Positions 8,032 through 13,825 of a DNA stretch of 13,825 bases are shown piece by piece. Position 1 is the stretch's first letter. Each line of letters starts with the position of its first letter. The translations under genes were made by a program, and so were the position numbers. Source of the stretch: CAYTLQ01 sp964438715 (GTDB lineage: Bacteria > Bacteroidota > Ignavibacteria > Ignavibacteriales > Ignavibacteriaceae); assembly GCA_964438715.1 (NCBI GenBank), contig CAYTLQ010000109.1, positions 1-13,825 of the forward strand. Reading direction: 5' to 3'. The notes beneath the pieces are model-generated. The model did no database searches. It saw nothing but the letters and a program-made list of their open reading frames with translations, and was not told where the DNA came from.

Positions 8032-10389
8032 TCAGTTCTTAAATTCAATTATAGTGATTCCTTCACCGCCTATTTCTACAGGTGCAAAATAATATCTTCT
8101 TACACCGGGATGGTTATCCAAAATCTCTTTAACCATTCTCTTTAATACACCATTACCTTTGCCATGCAAAATTTCAATTTTATCCATCCCACCTGAATAG
8201 GCGGAATCGATAAATCGTATTACCTCAAAATTAATATTTTCAGGTTTTTCTCCCCTGATATCCATACGAAACTTTACATCATCATTTACCGAATGAAAAT
8301 GAACCGTTTCTGTTTTTGCACGCTTATCATCGGGTTCAAGGTCATTCAGCGAGGCTTTAATCTTTAAATTTCCCGCCTGAATTCCAGCTTCGTTTTTCGT
8401 CTCGTCAATGGAAGTAATTTTACCGGTTATTGAGGAGGATTTAATTTTAACAACATCACCGATTTTAAATATAAAAGAAGTTTGTTCAACTGCATCGCTG
8501 ATCTTCATTCTTTCATTTTTCTCTTTAAGATTTTTTAAGGCTGACTGAGCATTTCTGATGAGGCTTTTCTGATATTCAGGATCTGCTTCCCGAAAAGATT
8601 CACGCAATTCTTTAATAACTCGCTGAACTTCCTTTTGTGATTCCTTAATTATTGCTTCGGCTTCTTCTTTAGCTTTTTTCAATCTAAGGTTTTTTTCTTT
8701 TTCTAACTTTTTAATGTTCTCATCATAAAGTCGGGTAAGCCCTTTCAGGCGGGTATTTTCTCTTTCATAGTATCTTATTTTTTCCTGAAGTTCTTGTTCA
8801 CGCCTCTCCAATGTTACAAGAAGTGTTTCTAATCTGGAGTCATTTTCATTAAAATACGAAAGCGCTTTCGATAAAAAATCATCGCTGAAACCAATTCTGC
8901 GGGAGATTTCAAAAGCATAACTGGAACCCGGTACTCCCTGTTTAAATCGATAAGTTGGGGTAAGGTTTACTGTATCAAATTCCATTGCAGAATTTTTTAT
9001 CCCGCTAAATTCTTCCGAGAGTGATTTTAATCGGCCGAAATGCGTTGTGGCGAGTACATAACTGCCTTTATCTCTTAATGTCAAAAGGCATGCAATTCCA
9101 AGAGCTGAACCGGCTGAAGGGTCGGTTCCTGTTCCTAACTCATCCAGCAAAACGAGAGTGTTCTCATCAGCTGTTTCTAAAATATTTTTAATGTTCGTCA
9201 GGTGTGAGCTGAATGTACTGAGGTCGTCTTCAAGTGATTGCTTGTCCCCAATATCTACATGAATTCCTGAGAAATAAGGCAGACTTGAGTCAGGTGATGC
9301 AGGAATATGAAACCCTGCAAAAGCTAAGCAAGAAAGCAGCCCCACCGTTTTCAACACAACCGTTTTCCCTCCGGCATTCGGTCCGGTAATTACAATAATT
9401 TTTTCGTCCTTTATCTCAAGATCTAACGGTATTGTTTTTTCTCTGCCTGTTTTTTGAAGTAAAATTGGGTGTCTCGCATCTTTTAACTCCAATTTGCCGT
9501 GAGTATTAAATGAAGGGAAACCACCTCGAACTTCAATAGAATATTTCGCTCTGGCAAAATATGAGTCTAAAACAGATACTATTCTCTGGGATTCAATCAG
9601 GTCTTCAGCTCTTTCACCGGTTTTTGCAGTGAGTTCTTTTAATAAGCGATCAATCTCCCTTTTTTCTGCAAAACCCAAAGTAACAATCTCGTTATTAAGG
9701 TTTAGAGTTTCCTCCGGTTCAATATATACTGTTTGTCCCGTTGCCGATTCAGAATGTATAAATCCTCTTATTTGCCTCTTATGTTCAACCTTGATAGGTA
9801 TAACTACTCTGCCATCCCGTAAAGTAAGGTACTCCTCTCGGAGGAAGTCCTCCTGAGAAAGATTTTTTGCTATACGCGCAACCATCTTCTGTAATTCGTA
9901 CTGTTTCTCTCTAATTGCAGTGCGTATTTTCTGTAACTCTCTGCTTGCATTATCCTTAACTTCCCCCGACTCATCGAGTATAGTTGTAATATGATGCTCA
10001 AAAAGTTTATCCGAGAACAATCCCTTCGAAAGAATACTTAGTTCCGGTGCATCATTTTTTGAAGAATAGAGAAATGATTGGAGAGTACGGGATACTCGGG
10101 CTAATTTCAGTACTAAAAGTAATTTTTGTGGTTGTAATACTGCCCCTCCTATTTTCGCAAGATTCAGTTCATTCGTTAAATCAGGCAGGCTCTCGAGAGG
10201 TGGATCCGATAGATTTATCAAAATGGCTTTTGCTTCACTAACATTTTCTCCCTCCCGAAGATAATCAATCCCTGAAAACGGCGTAAGCGAGTTGATATAA
10301 TTTTTCCCTCCCTCTGTTACTGAATATTTGTTGACAAAACCCAGTACTTTAGGATATTCCAGAATTTCCAGCGTTTCGCTTAAACTCAT
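8032..10389 (-). CDS. mutS2: MutS2 family ATPase/endonuclease with Smr domain
   Basis: The 785-aa protein has the full MutS2 plan. A core with clamp helices (about 1-300) precedes the ABC-type ATPase with Walker A GPNAGGKT (336-343), DDLSTFSSH (388-396), Walker B LVLLDELGTGTDP (412-424) and ATTHFGRLK (447-455). A long charged coiled coil (about 515-630) follows, then a KOW-like strand segment (about 640-685) and a C-terminal Smr domain (about 705-785) with MDIRG and HGKGNGVL. It lacks the mismatch-binding domain of MutS. Family members restrain homologous recombination by acting on branched DNA, and in Bacillus act in rescue of collided ribosomes; which applies here is unknown. The ATG overlaps the cvpA stop by 4 nt (ATGA). 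The length matches the family (about 780-800). Confidence 0.95.
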   Translation of the reverse strand: MSLSETLEILEYPKVLGFVNKYSVTEGGKNYINSLTPFSGIDYLREGENVSEAKAILINLSDPPLESLPDLTNELNLAKIGGAVLQPQKLLLVLKLARVSRTLQSFLYSSKNDAPELSILSKGLFSDKLFEHHITTILDESGEVKDNASRELQKIRTAIREKQYELQKMVARIAKNLSQEDFLREEYLTLRDGRVVIPIKVEHKRQIRGFIHSESATGQTVYIEPEETLNLNNEIVTLGFAEKREIDRLLKELTAKTGERAEDLIESQRIVSVLDSYFARAKYSIEVRGGFPSFNTHGKLELKDARHPILLQKTGREKTIPLDLEIKDEKIIVITGPNAGGKTVVLKTVGLLSCLAFAGFHIPASPDSSLPYFSGIHVDIGDKQSLEDDLSTFSSHLTNIKNILETADENTLVLLDELGTGTDPSAGSALGIACLLTLRDKGSYVLATTHFGRLKSLSEEFSGIKNSAMEFDTVNLTPTYRFKQGVPGSSYAFEISRRIGFSDDFLSKALSYFNENDSRLETLLVTLERREQELQEKIRYYERENTRLKGLTRLYDENIKKLEKEKNLRLKKAKEEAEAIIKESQKEVQRVIKELRESFREADPEYQKSLIRNAQSALKNLKEKNERMKISDAVEQTSFIFKIGDVVKIKSSSITGKITSIDETKNEAGIQAGNLKIKASLNDLEPDDKRAKTETVHFHSVNDDVKFRMDIRGEKPENINFEVIRFIDSAYSGGMDKIEILHGKGNGVLKRMVKEILDNHPGVRRYYFAPVEIGGEGITIIEFKN

Positions 10390-10907
10390 CGGAGTGAATC
10401 TTTGTCGTTAATGATATCGGGTATGGTTTCTTTTGCGGCAGGAGTAATCTTATTCAGCAAATTTATTGTATAAGGTAGTATTCCTGCTGTGGTGGAATAT
10501 AGCAATGATGCCTTTTGATTTTCTTCTGAAGGGAACTTGAATATACTCAAAATATAAAACAAGGCACTGATAAAGAACAACATTTGTATTGTACCAACAA
10601 TGCCTCCCACAATCCGATTGATTAAATTACTCACCTTATCAAAAGGATGAATAACCCGCTTCAAAACCGCTGTAATCAATAGTACTAATAAAAAAACACT
10701 AAAACCACCAATAATGGCGGCGAATTCTGGTTCGATACCGGTTAGCCATGTTACTGCTTTACCGGCCAAAGATGAGAATTTAATACCAAGAAAAATGGCA
10801 ACAAAAAATCCAATTGTACCAATAAGTTTACGCACAAAGCCATCCTTAAATCCAAGGATGAATGCCACAGCTCCTGCGACGAAAATAATTACATCAATAT
10901 AGTTCAA
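10386..10907 (-). CDS. cvpA: CvpA family inner-membrane protein
   Basis: The 173-aa membrane protein has four predicted hydrophobic segments at about 4-20, 27-43, 62-82 and 100-122, with the family pattern NYIDVIIFV near the start, GFKDGFVRKLIG after the first helix and a glycine-rich fourth helix. The C-terminal tail (about 125-173) is soluble. CvpA was named for colicin V production in E. coli; a general envelope role is likely but the mechanism is not settled. The start is TTG (10905-10907), which overlaps the yqeY stop as TTGA; there is no in-frame ATG near it, and the N-terminus aligns with family members. The cvpA–mutS2 order is also found in other bacteria such as Bacillus, which supports both names. 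Confidence 0.85.
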   Translation of the reverse strand: MNYIDVIIFVAGAVAFILGFKDGFVRKLIGTIGFFVAIFLGIKFSSLAGKAVTWLTGIEPEFAAIIGGFSVFLLVLLITAVLKRVIHPFDKVSNLINRIVGGIVGTIQMLFFISALFYILSIFKFPSEENQKASLLYSTTAGILPYTINLLNKITPAAKETIPDIINDKDSLR

Positions 10908-11356
10908 TTGATACCAAGAGTTTTTTCAACAATGCTTCTGATAATTTTTCCATCTGCTTTCCCTTTCAGGCTCTTCATAACAGCCGGCATGAGTTTCGGA
11001 AAATCCTCTTTCGATTGAGAGCCTAATTCTCCAGCGATTTTTTTTATCTCTTCTTCGATTTCTGCTTCGGTGAGTTGCTTAGGCAGGTATTCCATCAGAA
11101 TATCAAGTTCCGCCTGCTCTTTTGCGGCTAATTCCGGCCTTCCACCAGCTAAAAATTGTTCAATGGATTCTTTTCTCTTTTTAACAGCGCTGTTTAGTAT
11201 TTTTAGCTCATCTTCGCTGTTAAGTTCCCGACCTATACCACTCTTTTCGAATTCCAATATTGCAGCACGGATAGACCTGATTGTTTCAAGACGAACCTTG
11301 TCAGCACCTTTCATTGCGATTTTTAAATCTTCGTTAATTTTTTCCTTTAAAGACAT
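10904..11356 (-). CDS. yqeY: GatB/YqeY domain protein
   Basis: The 150-aa helical protein matches the stand-alone YqeY family: N-terminal SLKEKINEDLKIAMKGADKVRLETIRSIRAAI, a central KKRKESIEQFLAGGR followed by ELDILMEYLPKQL, and a C-terminal GKADGKIIRSIVEKTLG. The domain is the tRNA-recognising tail of GatB, a subunit of the amidotransferase that makes Gln-tRNA or Asn-tRNA, but the role of free YqeY is not clearly known. The ATG at 11354-11356 has GGAG at 11363-11366, 6 nt away. It is the first gene of the coupled block yqeY–cvpA–mutS2–accC–carrier, so a promoter is expected in the region beyond 11356. Confidence 0.93.
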   Translation of the reverse strand: MSLKEKINEDLKIAMKGADKVRLETIRSIRAAILEFEKSGIGRELNSEDELKILNSAVKKRKESIEQFLAGGRPELAAKEQAELDILMEYLPKQLTEAEIEEEIKKIAGELGSQSKEDFPKLMPAVMKSLKGKADGKIIRSIVEKTLGIN

Positions 11357-11387
11357 TAATTTCTCCGCATTTTTATCATAACGACCC

Positions 11388-11395
11388 CAAAAATA
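11388..11395 (-). promoter_or_regulatory. Possible Bacteroidota-type -7 element for the yqeY operon
   Basis: TATTTTTG on the minus strand matches the TAnnTTTG -7 motif known from Bacteroidota housekeeping promoters and would place transcription start about 25 nt before the yqeY ATG. No TTTG -33 element stands at the right distance, so this is weak. Confidence 0.3.
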
Positions 11396-11401
11396 ACCAA
11401 A

Positions 11402-11433
11402 TTCCCGAAAACTTTTAATAACTAAAAGGGGAA
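11402..11433 (-). promoter_or_regulatory. Bulged hairpin upstream of yqeY
   Basis: TTCCC (11402-11406) pairs with GGGAA (11429-11433), and CTTTTA (11412-11417) with TAAAAG (11423-11428); five unpaired bases (11407-11411) form a bulge. It begins 45 nt before the yqeY ATG. It could be an operator or part of a leader; function unknown. Confidence 0.3.
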
Positions 11434-11768
11434 AGATAATCCGGCGACAAACTTATTACGATACCTCTTTTTGCCCAATCGAAAATTATTCGAGATTCTA
11501 ACTCTTCCAATATTTAATATTCAGTAATTTGCCTGATACAGTGATTAATGCTCATTATTTTTTAAATCATCTACAAAGTTATCTTTGTAAGAATGCTCTA
11601 TTCGGCAATCCGCCCAATTATAAAATCAGTAACTTTTTTCATAAATATTATGTCAGCTCCAGATTGTAATTGGTGCTCCTGCATCCTGAAATATTTCTTC
11701 CTCCGAAGATAGTGTTAATTGTCAATATCCGGTTATTTCCTGATTAACGAGAAGGGAAAGATTAATAT

Positions 11769-11804
11769 TATGCCATCCCCGAGTGCGGGTATTCGGGAAT
11801 CATA
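11769..11804. other. Imperfect stem-loop in the gene-free region
   Basis: TATG (11769-11772) pairs with CATA (11801-11804). After a 2-nt bulge, ATCCCCGA (11775-11782) pairs with TCGGGAAT (11793-11800) with one C/A mismatch. The loop is 10 nt. No T-run follows on either strand, so it is not an intrinsic terminator. It may be a repeat element or part of a structured RNA. Confidence 0.4.
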
Positions 11805-12039
11805 CCGCATTAAATTGTAAGAAAGCATCGCAAATCGGAATGCTGTATTACTCGTTAACATTTTTTTCTCTTAAAATTCTGTTAAAAAATCTAATTCTTC
11901 GTGCTTCATAGAATTAGTTTCTCCAAAGGTAATACCGTTGTATAACCGTGAAAAAAATCGTATCAAACCAATACTACAGACTTCTTTTGCTGAATCATTT
12001 CCCTGAATAAGTGAATGATTCCACTTCAACATTAAATTC

Positions 12040-12068
12040 TTGACAATCAACAAAAAATAAGTTAAAAT
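12040..12068 (+). promoter_or_regulatory. Near-consensus sigma-70-like promoter of the yciO-like gene
   Basis: TTGACA (12040-12045) is followed after exactly 17 nt by TAAAAT (12063-12068), a perfect -35 and a -10 with one mismatch to TATAAT. Transcription would begin near 12075, about 73 nt before the preferred start codon at 12147. Confidence 0.65.
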
Positions 12069-12072
12069 GCAA

Positions 12073-12110
12073 AATGCCGATAATTCCCTATAAAAATTTG
12101 TATCGGTATT
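12073..12110 (+). promoter_or_regulatory. Leader hairpin at the 5' end of the yciO-like transcript
   Basis: AATGCCGATA (12073-12082) pairs with TATCGGTATT (12101-12110): ten consecutive pairs including one G-U, with an 18-nt AT-rich loop. The 5' arm begins at the predicted transcription start, so the mRNA would open with this stem. It may protect the mRNA or act in control; no T-run follows, so it is not a simple terminator. Confidence 0.5.
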
Positions 12111-12133
12111 AAGATGATTCTAAACAGAATTGC

Positions 12134-12139
12134 GAAAGG
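12134..12139 (+). promoter_or_regulatory. Ribosome-binding site selecting the internal ATG
   Basis: GAAAGG lies 7 nt before the ATG at 12147-12149. The earlier in-frame ATG at 12114 has no such site and sits 3 nt after the leader hairpin. Confidence 0.5.
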
Positions 12140-12146
12140 CACAACT

Positions 12147-12761
12147 ATGGAATACTATGAACTTCACCCCGAAACCCCGCAACAACGCTACATTAATAAA
12201 GCTGTTGAAGCCTTGAAAAATGGCAAGGTAATAATTTACCCTACTGATACTGTTTATGGTATTGGTTGCGATATTTTTAATCAGGACGCTCTTGAAAGAA
12301 TTTTTCAGATAAAAAACGATGGAAGAACAAAACTATTTTCTTTTGTCTGCCCCGACCTAAAAGATATTTCAAAATATGCAAAGGTTTCGGATTATGCTTA
12401 TCGTTCAATGAAGAGTGTTCTTCCCGGACCTTATACCTTTGTACTGCCCGCCGCAAAAGAAGTACCGAAAAAACTTTGGACAAAACGAAAAACAGTTGGT
12501 ATTCGTGTCCCGAATCATCCGGTTGCATTGGCTTTGGCAAAAGAACTCGGAAACCCTATCGTAAGTACCAGTGTAACAAACCGTATGGGCGAAATTTTAA
12601 CTGACCCTTCGGAAATAAAGGCAATTTTTTCTCCTCTGGTTGATCTGATGCTTTCATCAGGTTCACTCTCGAATAAACCTTCCAGCATAGTTGATCTAAG
12701 CGATGATGCTCCCGAAATTCTCCGTGAAGGTGCCGGTGATGTAAAGATGTTTTTAGCATAA
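12147..12761 (+). CDS. yciO: YciO-type Sua5/YrdC family protein
   Basis: The 204-aa protein has the threonylcarbamoyl-AMP synthase fold: GKVIIYPTDTVYGIGCD (N-terminal, binds threonine/ATP in relatives), LPGPYTFVL, KRKTVGIRVPNHP and SSIVDL. The start at 12147 gives MEYYELHPETPQQRYIN, which lines up with the N-terminus of E. coli YciO (also about 206 aa with HPDNPQQR), and the end REGAGDVKMFLA matches YciO too. The frame is open to an ATG at 12114 that would add 11 residues; I prefer the inner start because of the alignment and the GAAAGG site. True TsaC/YrdC and Sua5 proteins make the intermediate for the t6A tRNA modification; E. coli yciO does not replace yrdC, so the enzyme role of this one is uncertain. 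At the place of the Sua5 SxN motif it reads STSVTNRMG. fumC follows 59 nt downstream without an obvious terminator. Confidence 0.85.
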   Translation: MEYYELHPETPQQRYINKAVEALKNGKVIIYPTDTVYGIGCDIFNQDALERIFQIKNDGRTKLFSFVCPDLKDISKYAKVSDYAYRSMKSVLPGPYTFVLPAAKEVPKKLWTKRKTVGIRVPNHPVALALAKELGNPIVSTSVTNRMGEILTDPSEIKAIFSPLVDLMLSSGSLSNKPSSIVDLSDDAPEILREGAGDVKMFLA

Positions 12762-12804
12762 ATAATCCGATATACATATTTTGCATTGACATTTTTTTAA
12801 TTGT

Positions 12805-12810
12805 AGAGGA
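12805..12810 (+). promoter_or_regulatory. Shine-Dalgarno of fumC
   Basis: AGAGGA lies 10 nt before the ATG at 12821-12823. No convincing separate promoter is seen in the 59-nt gap after the yciO-like gene, so fumC is probably read through from it. Confidence 0.5.
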
Positions 12811-12820
12811 CCTATCAGTC

Positions 12821-13825
12821 ATGGAATATAGAATTGAAACAGACACTATGGGCGAGGTTCAGGTTCCCGCCTCTAAATATTATGGCGCACAGACTGCTCG
12901 CTCGATGATGAACTTTAAAATCGGGGGTGAAAAAATGCCCCCTGAGCTTATAAGAGCATTCGGCATTCTGAAAAAAGCCGCAGCAATCGTAAATAAAGAA
13001 CTCGGTATTCTCAGCCCAGAAAAAGCCGATCTGATTGTTAAGGCGGCAGATGAAGTAATTGAAGGAAAACTTCAGGATCATTTCCCTCTTGTAGTTTGGC
13101 AAACTGGAAGCGGTACTCAAACTAATATGAATGTTAATGAGGTTATTTCAAACAGGGCAATAGAGTTAGCCGGTGGAGTCATCGGCAGTAAAAAACCTAT
13201 CCATCCCAATGACGATGTTAACAAAGCACAAAGTTCAAACGATACCTTTCCAACTGCAATGCACATAGCGGCTGTGGAAGAAATTCACCGTCAGTTAATT
13301 CCCATGGTTACCCGTTTGCGTGATGCTCTTCAGGCAAAGGCTGATGAATTCAATGATATTATTAAAATCGGCAGAACACATCTTATGGACGCTGTACCCC
13401 TGACACTTGGACAGGAATTTAGTGGGTATGTTCAGCAATTAACTAATGGGCTGGAAAGAATTTACAGCGCTCTCCCCCGTTTATATGAACTAGCCCTTGG
13501 GGGAACGGCTGTTGGTACAGGGCTTAACACGCATCCGGAATTTGCAGAGAAATCCGCAAAGAAAATTGCAGAACTAACCGGTAAACCATTCGTGTCTGCA
13601 AGAAACAAATTCGAAGCGCTTGCTACACATGATGCTTTGGTAGAATTTCATGGTGTCTTAAAAACGCTTGCCGCATCTCTGATGAAAATAGCCAACGACA
13701 TTCGCTGGCTTGGTTCAGGTCCACGGTGTGGTCTCCAGGAAATCCACCTTCCTGAAAATGAACCCGGAAGTTCTATAATGCCGGGTAAAGTAAACCCAAC
13801 CCAATCCGAAGCTATGACGATGGTC
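12821..13825 (+). CDS. fumC: Class II fumarate hydratase, 3' end outside window
   Basis: The visible 335 codons begin MEYRIETDTMGEVQVPASKYYGAQT and lack the last 130 or so residues of a usual 460-465 aa enzyme. Class II fumarases are cofactor-free tetramers that interconvert fumarate and malate in the TCA cycle. Motifs: GSGTQTNMNVNEV (96-108), SSNDTFPTAMH (138-148), GRTHLMDAVP with His187, and the family signature GSSIMPGKVNP (316-326) with the catalytic Ser317 and Lys323. These residues sit one position before E. coli His188, Ser318 and Lys324. The VVWQTGSGTQ and NEVISNRA motifs separate it from aspartase, whose signature is very similar. The open frame reaches the window edge without a stop. 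Confidence 0.95.
   Translation, partial: MEYRIETDTMGEVQVPASKYYGAQTARSMMNFKIGGEKMPPELIRAFGILKKAAAIVNKELGILSPEKADLIVKAADEVIEGKLQDHFPLVVWQTGSGTQTNMNVNEVISNRAIELAGGVIGSKKPIHPNDDVNKAQSSNDTFPTAMHIAAVEEIHRQLIPMVTRLRDALQAKADEFNDIIKIGRTHLMDAVPLTLGQEFSGYVQQLTNGLERIYSALPRLYELALGGTAVGTGLNTHPEFAEKSAKKIAELTGKPFVSARNKFEALATHDALVEFHGVLKTLAASLMKIANDIRWLGSGPRCGLQEIHLPENEPGSSIMPGKVNPTQSEAMTMV

Larger units (their letters stand above)
11357..12113. other. 757-bp divergent intergenic region, no gene recognised
   Basis: The region lies between yqeY (minus) and the yciO-like gene (plus). It contains a possible minus-strand promoter at 11388-11395, a bulged hairpin at 11402-11433, a larger imperfect hairpin at 11769-11804, and a perfect 8-bp inverted repeat CTAATTCT (11891-11898) / AGAATTAG (11910-11917) with an 11-nt loop. 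The plus-strand promoter and leader hairpin lie at 12040-12110. A 60-codon frame at 11871-12053 (minus) has a TTG start and no recognisable features, and I do not call it. No tRNA or known RNA pattern was seen; a small RNA or a decayed gene remains possible. Confidence 0.5.

Overview
The window looks like chromosomal DNA from the Ignavibacteria/Bacteroidota–Chlorobi side of the FCB group. The main pointer is a secreted protein at the left end that finishes in a type IX secretion (Por) C-terminal sorting domain with the QNYPNPFNP opening typical of these bacteria. A SPOR lipoprotein, a Gly-Asn-Ser type SGNH lipoprotein and an AT-rich, intergenic-hairpin-rich sequence fit the same group. The placement is inferred from protein style, since no rRNA or marker tree is available here.

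Layout, left to right. Positions 1-428 carry no gene but hold a cluster of short hairpin repeats and then a strong terminator. Eight genes on the minus strand follow. In transcription order (right to left) they are yqeY (11356), cvpA, mutS2, biotin carboxylase (accC-like), a biotin carrier protein, a FadL-type outer-membrane channel, an SGNH-hydrolase lipoprotein (ending in a terminator at 3330-3355), a SPOR lipoprotein and the secreted T9SS cargo (ending in a terminator at 382-403). From yqeY to the biotin carrier, neighbouring reading frames overlap by 4 or 8 nt or lie 5 nt apart, often with TTG or GTG starts, which indicates one translationally coupled operon. The FadL channel and the SGNH lipoprotein form a second tight pair, 16 nt apart.

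A 757-bp divergent region (11357-12113) separates this block from two plus-strand genes: a YciO-type member of the Sua5/YrdC family, with a near-consensus TTGACA-N17-TAAAAT promoter and a leader hairpin, and fumC (class II fumarase), which runs off the right edge after 335 codons.

Functionally most of the window is housekeeping: recombination control/DNA or ribosome surveillance (MutS2), acyl-CoA carboxylation and the TCA cycle. The surface part pairs a lipid-type esterase with a hydrophobic-compound channel. The most notable observations are (a) a family of hairpins at 1-262 with fixed loop and tail but compensating stem changes, (b) a probable single-base frameshift near the 3' end of the SGNH gene, whose repair restores a conserved-looking C-terminus and moves the stop codon out of the terminator, and (c) the promoter/leader-hairpin arrangement in front of the yciO-like gene. 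I see no CRISPR array, tRNA, rRNA, transposase or phage gene, and no convincing wholly new multi-gene system.
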